A stretch of DNA of 64,000 bases from positions 21,362,001 through 21,426,000 of the forward strand of contig NC_092593.1 in NCBI RefSeq assembly GCF_047663525.1, given 5' to 3'. A model generated the notes under the pieces. The model searched no databases. It was not told where the DNA came from and saw nothing but the letters and a program-made list of their open reading frames with translations. Shown in pieces: positions 39,621-64,000 of the stretch. How positions within the stretch are numbered: position 1 is the stretch's first letter; each line of letters begins with the position of its first letter. A program made the translations under genes and the position numbers. The stretch comes from Anas platyrhynchos (lineage: Eukaryota > Chordata > Aves > Anseriformes > Anatidae).

Positions 39621-42600
39621 AGCTGCCCTGACCTCTAATCTGTCTCTCTTCAGTAGTTTCAGAGTAGAAAGCTACTGAGAGCTGGTGCTTTCATCTTACT
39701 ACACACATCAGAGGAGTTTTGCACCCCCAACATCCACTCTACCACAGCAATCAGCAAAAAGGAGAAAGGAAAATTTTAACAACAGTAGCTTTTCCAAATC
39801 ATGAAGCGTTAAGATTCAAGCGTTAGTTTCTGTAGCATCAGACTTGCTCCTGATTTTCCATATTCAGTTTAAGAAAGATTTTCTTACCGTTTTTTAACAT
39901 TTTCATTGAAACAAACTTCTCAGTGGCTTGGAAACAGGATGGTTACAATTTTTGTTAATGGTAATATTATTATATTGTTAATATTTTTTTAGTATACTTC
40001 TCTTAGGGCACTACGAAGGCTCCCATCAAGTTGTTTTTTGGGTTTTTTTGGTCAGCTTTGGGTAAGTAGATGAGTTTTTTTATATAACTTTAAGTAAAAA
40101 TTTGGACTTGTACCAACTAGGCATTAAAGTGGCATTGATCCCTTTGACAGCACAGGACTCTAGGTCAGAACTATCAAATTTATTTTCTCTTATTCTGCTG
40201 CAAACCGTCATTTTGCTAGAAGAGCTGGTTTATATGCTTAAAAGTGGAATACAGGTTTATATTCCAGCTTAATCAGAAGCATTCACACTGTTTATTCTTG
40301 GTATGGGGGCATGCTTTTCCTGTTTCACCTGGTTTGCCTCAATTATGAGGCTCAGAGACGCTGGCAGTAGTGGCAGCAGTTCTATCTTAAGGAGGTTCAC
40401 TTTCTCCATGGGTCTGAAAGTGAAATGTCTGCTTCTGTTGGTGTTGGCTTGTCAGAAGTCCACACTCCATTTTCAATGCAAAGTCATGCTGTTGAGTTTG
40501 ACATTTGCCTTGTACGTTTTCCTCAACCTTATGACAGCAGCTGTTTGGTTGAGAAACACGTGAACTATATAAAGAACAGGCACGTCATGTGATGATTTCT
40601 ACCCTTTAGGCACAAGATTTCTTAACAAACTGAAGGTCCTTTCCCCCTCTCCCCATCGCTTCTCATTTAATAATACATTTCCTTCAGACTTCTATTTTCA
40701 GAAATCCAGTAGATAAGGCTTTATTGTGATGGACTGTGGCATAAAAATACGGGTCAAATGGGCTTAGTTTTAAATAATTTAAACCTTTTTCTGACTTAAC
40801 AATATTGTTCTGTATTCATTCCTGCTTGTGTTCTTCCCTCACAGAACAGTTATGTACAGATAAAAGAAAGCTTTAAAACCCTGTTTGCAATGTTAAGAGA
40901 TGAATAGTGATGCTAGTTACTGTAAATGATCATCCTGGGCGCCATGCAGTCCGGTCTTAGAGCTGTGAGAGTTCTCACACTGGAAAGTCGTCCAAGGCTG
41001 ATAAAGTCAGTCAACAAGCTGTGACTAAGATTAATACCAGTGGGTACCTGGCATGTTTGTATCTCAACAAAATACACAGATATGGGAGTGTTCCTGGGAA
41101 GCCTGTGTCTAGAAAACTGCACAGAACAGGTAATTTTTTTTTTAACAGGAAGAAAAGAGGAAAACTCTTAATATGGTTATATGCATTTTACAGCATAGTG
41201 ATCAAGCTCCTGATTTAAGGTTATTGTTACCTCTAGCTTAGTACGTGTTATTTGGTATGAATATATTTTATTCGGCACGCTGTATCTTGTCACCAGGTTA
41301 GAACTGAAGAAGTATGTTCCTAGTGTTCAGTTTTTAAGTAGTTTCCTCATAAGCTGGCTAAAATTCATCATAGTGGTCTATTATCAACTGAGCAAGAAAG
41401 TAACATGACCTTAAGTCAGTTTATACTGCAAGTGTACACTGTTCTCCAGGATCTTTAGCCCTGAAAGAAACACGTAGAACTAAAGATTGAAGACTGACAT
41501 ACTTCAATAAGCAGGGCTAGAAACCCAGCTATCTCCTCTCTACTTGTATGGGTAGCATAAATTCTTTTCCTTTAGGACTGGAGATATTTACAGTTTCTAC
41601 TGACATTTTGGATTTTAAAACTGTCAAAGAAAATGTTTGCCGGAAGTCTAAAAATAAGCCAGAAGAAGTTGAAGCTTTTCCTTTCTCCTTTCCTTTTACT
41701 TAGCATTCTACTCAACTGGAATTCATTCTGTCTAGTTTTTGCAGTTTGTCCAGTTTTGCATAATTCAGATATTTTTTTTGCATTCATCTAACAAAATACA
41801 AAGAATTTATTATTTGTTATAAAGTCTCTCCAGTGTAAAAATGATCTTGGAATAGAAAAGATGCCTTCAATTTTTCTTAAGGAAACTTTAAATTCTGGAT
41901 TTATTTATTTTCCCTATGTGAATCTCTATGCATTTTCCCTATGTGAATCTCTATGCATTGTCTTCTATGTGACTTAGTTCTAGGTAGACTACACTTCCAT
42001 ATGACTACAGTTACAGATGTTTCCTGGACAGAAGATGGAGAAATTTTATTAATAGTTGTGCATTTATTTTTTTCACATGGTGGTTAAAATCAAATAGTAA
42101 CTCCTGGAGAGGTGGGTTGATCTTTCCTTTTTTTTTTTTCGTGCAACGCTTCTTTTCCTCATGTAAAAAGTACAGCTGGTAAAAATGTCACTTTGCTTAG
42201 GAAGGACCTCAGAATGAAGAAGTCTTTAATATTAATTTGTCAGATACTTACGAAGTCGATTTCCTACATGACACAGGAGAGCTACATCATTCTCTAGCTA
42301 TGAATAGTGAGACTTGGCCACAGCTGTTCTTAAAAATTCCATGTACTAACCCTTAGTAGTTTTACTTCTGAATGTGGTAGTACTAGAGATTACTGTACTG
42401 GCTTAGTGTAATTTCATACTTAAATATGAGCACTCCAAATAATAAATTCTGTAAAGATTCAGGAGTCTTAATAACTGGCAAATGCATCTTAAGTATGCTA
42501 CCACAGAGTTAAGATCTATTACAGAGTTAGCATTATATATTTTGAGGGAATTCTTTGTAACAAAGTAGTACTGCAAAATAGATGAGCACATGCAGTATTT

Positions 42601-42794
42601 TAATTACTGTGTGCTTTTATACTTAGAAGCCATCATTGTAATAATTCTGTTGTAACTAGGTCAGAGTAAAATGCATTTCTTCAGAGGCTGTATTAACTTC
42701 ATTACATAGTTGTATCTAAATACCTAACCCTAATCTGTGGAGGGGGAAAAAAAAAATCAGTCTGCTTTTCTACAAACAAAAAAATGAGCCAACT
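39621..42794. other. Intergenic region between convergent DYNC1I2 and SLC25A12
   Basis: About 3.2 kb of mostly AT-rich sequence between the two 3' ends. I see no gene; open frames (for example 40,303-40,563 on +) have no family match. A perfect 25-bp tandem duplication lies at 41,908-41,957. Confidence 0.75.
41908..41957. repeat. Perfect tandem duplication, 25 bp x 2
   Basis: The unit starts ttttccctatgtgaatctct and ends atgca; the second copy follows immediately and is identical. It is a recent local duplication in non-coding DNA. Confidence 0.95.
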
Positions 42795-43226
42795 TAATAT
42801 GTTTTTAAACGTTTTATTGTCACATGAGTCTTAACAAAAAGCTTTCAAAACATTCTGTACATTTCAAACTATTTTGAACTGCACTACCCCTTATATAAAC
42901 GTATGTGTATAGATGCCATGATGTCTCTGTACAAAGATGTACAATATGTACAGTAACATTAAATGCAAGCTGTGCAAGGCAAAGTCGTCTTAACGATTCA
43001 TGCCACCAGTTAAAAATAAGGCATAGAACCACTGCTTCAGTCAGTTTGTGTGCCAATGACTAGTTCATAAACAAATAAATGCATGTGTATATATTAATAT
43101 TAGAAAGGAGTAATTTAATGCGCAAGCTCGGTTCAACTAGAACAACATGCAGCTGACTGGAAAAAATACAGTACTACTTCTGGGAATTTTTAGCACTGCA
43201 TCACTTTGTTAGGCTGAAAGATGTCT
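42795..43226 (-). other. SLC25A12: SLC25A12 3' UTR
   Basis: The sequence between the stop codon (43,227-43,229) and a - strand AATAAA at 42,813-42,818 (tttatt on +). The predicted cleavage site is about 15-20 bases further. It would give a short 3' UTR of about 430 bases; longer forms are possible. Confidence 0.6.
42813..42818 (-). terminator. SLC25A12: Poly(A) signal of SLC25A12
   Basis: AATAAA on the - strand, 409 bases after the stop codon, the clearest candidate downstream of the gene. Confidence 0.55.
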
Positions 43227-60871
<17,645 letters not shown>

Positions 60872-62008
60872 CTGTGTAAAGAAAATAAAAGAAAAAATGA
60901 TACTTCAAAACCTGCATGGGAAAACAAAGATGCCTATGAATTGGCTTTTGTGAAGTTAAGGAAAGAATGTGATAAAAATTCGTAGCTTTATGTTAAGGAG
61001 ACAAAAAGTCATTCTCATCTAACTTCCATGATCCCTAATGAGTAAAGCATATTTTTCAAACACGCCTTTCATAACATGTTCTTCCTTACACATTCCTGGT
61101 AAAATAACAACAACAACAACAAACTGTGGTCAAGACAAAGTAGATAGATATAGAAATCAAGTTTGTTGTTTTTTATTCTGTTGCTTTTGAACTTGCAAGG
61201 CCTGGAAACCCCCCTTTGTCTCAAATAAAACTCAGTATCTCAAAAAGAATACTGTATCTCACAGGCGCCATCCATCATCATGGTAAAATATTTTAAGATC
61301 ACATATACATTGCCACATAACATAAACATGACATTTAATACCTTCAAAACAAGCAAAAAAAAAAGTCGATTATTCCCCAAAGCATTGTCCGCAAGACTTT
61401 TTCAAACAGTTGATGACTTACAGACACAATGATGACCTCACTCACTTCAATCACATACACTATTATAAATATGTTAGGGTTTAAAATAAATACAAATCTC
61501 TACAGGAAATATTTATAGAGATTCATAATCATATTATTAGATGTTTATTAGATATAATAGCTGATAAACAAGATGTAAGTATTCAGAAACTTGCACAGTG
61601 AAGTACACAAAATGATCCAAGTTTTCTTCTGAGCATACATAAGGGCATTAGAGAAGAATTTATATTATGTAGTACAACTTCTCTCAGTTATATAACTAGC
61701 CAAAATACTAGAAGTTAAAACCCATATTAAAGCAAACAAAATAAAGCCCACCTCCCAAACACAACCACCTTTTTGTCCTTAGTAGCAACCTGTATCATTT
61801 GCAGATGCATTTCAGACAGCACAGCTGGGATTGATATGGACCTCAGAAGCTACAGAGAGATTTGCCCCGATGCATGTTTTGAATTCTCCACAAAGATTAT
61901 TTCACACAGATATTTCACAGCTAATTCACCAAGGCTTCTTAACTCATTTATGTTCAGCTTACTGAGGCTCTGAAAAGTGGAACATCCACAGAAAGACAGC
62001 ACGTTCTG

Positions 62009-62058
62009 CAGTGTCAGCAACCCTGTTTGTGCTGGTACAAACAGGGTTGCTGACACTG
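62009..62058. repeat. Perfect inverted repeat, 22-bp arms, 6-nt loop
   Basis: Left arm 62,009-62,030 starts cagtgtcagcaaccctg; right arm 62,037-62,058 is its exact reverse complement; the loop is gctggt. A further gcac/gtgc pairing (61,999-62,002 with 62,062-62,065) is possible across an unequal bulge. The arm end CAGTGTCAGCAACC resembles terminal repeats of hAT-type DNA transposons, so a tiny palindromic non-autonomous element is one explanation. The flanking 8 bases do not form a clear target duplication. Confidence 0.9.
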
Positions 62059-63145
62059 AATGTGCGAAAATGTGCCTTTATTGTATAATGTTACACTGTG
62101 TGTACACAATATAGGACAAAGGCCTGTAAGATTAAGATGCATTCCTTACTAGTAAAAAATATATTGTTTTTCCACAGAAGAAAAAGATACAGCTTTTACC
62201 ATTTTCTTCGACAAGATGTTTTCCTCCCCAACAATACAGCTTAACAGAGAAAATAGAAAAAATCTGGATAGCACAAAAATTATAAATTGTACATGTGGAA
62301 CAGTTTATTAAAAAAATAAAAAGCATAAATCAAATGAAATGTAAAGAAAAACAACAGATCTGAAAAATTTACTATTCAAAACACTAAATTTTCCTGATTT
62401 AAAAAAAAATCACAACAAAATAGTCACAAAAATAAATTCCAAAATACAGGGGTATCTTTTGATTCATGTAATTAAAAGATTCCTGCAATAATAATACCCC
62501 CAAAAGACTTAGAAATGAAACAGGACTGGTTCTTCATTCCACAAAAATCTTCTGGTACATTAGCACACCTGCTTCCTTTTAGCTGTTTTAAGGTTATTCT
62601 TTTTCTACGAAGCTCCAGAGTTCTCATCAAAATCCAGTCACTACATTCAGACATAAATCTTAATGAATACATCACTGGATGTTAAAAATCAAATTCTTTG
62701 TGAAGGAAATGTCACTTTTATATTATTAGATAAGCGTTCACAAAGTTTGCAGTTTACTTGTGTGTTCAGATGGATATGCAAATGAATGTAATTAATGCTA
62801 TAGCTTTCAAATCATGAATATTTATAAACAGAAAATTACTGTAGCTGTCATCCCCATAGGATATTCAGCTGCCAGGCTTTAAGAAAATCTTACACAATGA
62901 AAAAAACTGACAATAAAGTAAACATGGTTGAAAGCAAACTAATTTCCATTTCCACCAAATCTACAAAGATGGAGTGAGTTCATGTAAAAATCTAATTTTC
63001 CTTTTAGAAGGGATCTTAAAACCATATAGAAGTGATTAGAGACTTGTTTTCATTTTCTAGTGACAGCTGAACCTCACTGGAATGATATTCTCTCTTTCAC
63101 AAATGGGTATCTTTCATTGTATTAATACAGTTAAATTAAATATCC

Positions 63146-63479
63146 TGGTTTCAGCTGGGATAGAGTTAACTTCCTTCCTGGTAGCTGGTATGGTGCTGTG
63201 TTTTGGATTTTGTATGAGAACAATGTTGATAACACACCAATGTTTTAGTTGTTGCAGAGCAGTGCTCATACAGAGCCAAGGACTCTTCAGCTTCTTGTGG
63301 TGCCCTGCTTGAGCCCTAGCTGGACATATTTTCTGTCCTATTAAATTGTCTTTATCTCAACACAAGTTTTACCTTTTTTTTTTTTTTTTCCCTGATTCTC
63401 TCCCCTATCCCACTATGGGGAAGAGGAGTGAGCAAATGGCTGCATGGTGCTTAGTTGCCTGCCAGGTTAAACCACAACA
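63146..63479 (+). mobile_element. Avian ERVL-type LTR, solo, internally shortened
   Basis: It begins tggtttcagctgggatagag and ends gttaaaccacaaca, the TG...CA ends of the common avian ERVL-type LTR, with the familiar middle blocks gatagagttaacttccttcc and tgtctttatctcaacacaag. The polyadenylation-type motif attaaa lies near 63,341. Compared with what I recall of this family, the middle (promoter-side) part is missing, and a T17-like run interrupts the 3' part. No retroviral coding sequence adjoins it, so it is a solo, decayed copy. No convincing 5-bp target duplication is seen. Confidence 0.85.
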
Positions 63480-64000
63480 TCAGGTAATAAAAGATTAACT
63501 TAGGATAAGGCCCAGTAAAAGACCGCTCCTTATAAAATGAAGAAAATGAAAGAACTTTCCTTTTGCTGTGCGCTGTTAACACAGAACACAGAGCAGGATG
63601 AAAGCATAATGTATTACTGCAAGAGCATGAAAAGAATGTGTTCTAGTGAGGAGTGACACTTTTTTCAGCGAGCTTATTTCATAACAGTGTCGAGCTACAC
63701 AGGTAATTCTGATGTGTAAAATACAACGAGACAAGTATTTTGTTTCCTAATAATCTACTCACAAAAGTGAGTGCCACAAAAACACTGATTAAAACTAAAG
63801 CTGGCAGTTAAGAATGCAGTTATGAAACTTCATAAAAAATACTTCTCCTTAGTCTGGACAAACGTATACACATCTCTGCATCAATTAATTCCGTCATTCT
63901 TGTCTTTAGGAATCCATAGGAAGACCGTTACCGCTAAGTAGGGTTGGGACACATACATGTATCTCATTGCCTCAGATACATCTAATTCCTTAAGGACAAC

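Larger units (their letters stand above)
60872..64000 (-). other. SLC25A12: SLC25A12 intron (right end, continues outside)
   Basis: No exon of the N-terminal EF-hand half is recognisable before the window ends. The stretch contains a (CAA)n run near 61,103, a perfect inverted repeat at 62,009-62,058 and an LTR at 63,146-63,479. The remaining sequence is AT-rich and unique as far as I can see. Confidence 0.75.

Noticed and set aside
60872-64000. Further upstream SLC25A12 exons (EF-hand half)
   Set aside because: No splice-bordered segment with the expected linker or EF-hand sequence was found, so these exons are assumed to be beyond the right edge.

Overview
The window is vertebrate nuclear DNA, almost certainly from a bird. 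Coding sequence is split into short exons with GT/AG borders, one CpG island sits in an otherwise AT-rich background, and the interspersed repeats are avian: several 3'-truncated CR1 LINE copies with the (ATTCTGTG)n-type tail, and one LTR of the avian ERVL type. I cannot fix the species. There are no bacterial-type operons, CRISPR arrays, tRNA or rRNA genes.

Layout: 1-11,046 is AT-rich intergenic DNA with a few CR1 remnants and no gene I can support. A CR1 copy (about 11,047-11,326) abuts a CpG island (about 11,330-12,340) that is the promoter of DYNC1I2 and holds two ZNF143/THAP11-type sites. DYNC1I2 (cytoplasmic dynein 1 intermediate chain 2) runs on the + strand. It has a probable non-coding exon 1 in the island and 16 coding exons from 13,468 to 38,968, all joined in phase to give a complete protein of 629 residues, or 609 if the 60-nt cassette exon at 22,996-23,055 is skipped. 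Its 3' UTR probably ends near 39,620.

After about 3.2 kb of intergenic DNA the convergent gene SLC25A12 (mitochondrial aspartate/glutamate carrier aralar1) occupies the - strand. Only its last nine coding exons are inside (43,227-60,871, 366 residues, the whole six-helix carrier domain and C-terminal tail). The N-terminal EF-hand exons and the promoter lie beyond the right edge. The order DYNC1I2 (+) then SLC25A12 (-) is the arrangement known in amniotes (human 2q31).

The two genes do not act in one pathway: one is a motor cargo-binding subunit, the other an inner-membrane carrier of the malate-aspartate shuttle. I found no clearly new system. The items most worth checking are a perfect 22-bp inverted repeat with a 6-nt loop in a SLC25A12 intron (62,009-62,058), an unexplained exon-like open segment on the strand opposite SLC25A12 (53,843-53,994), the weakly bordered cassette exon of DYNC1I2, and the internally shortened LTR at the right end.
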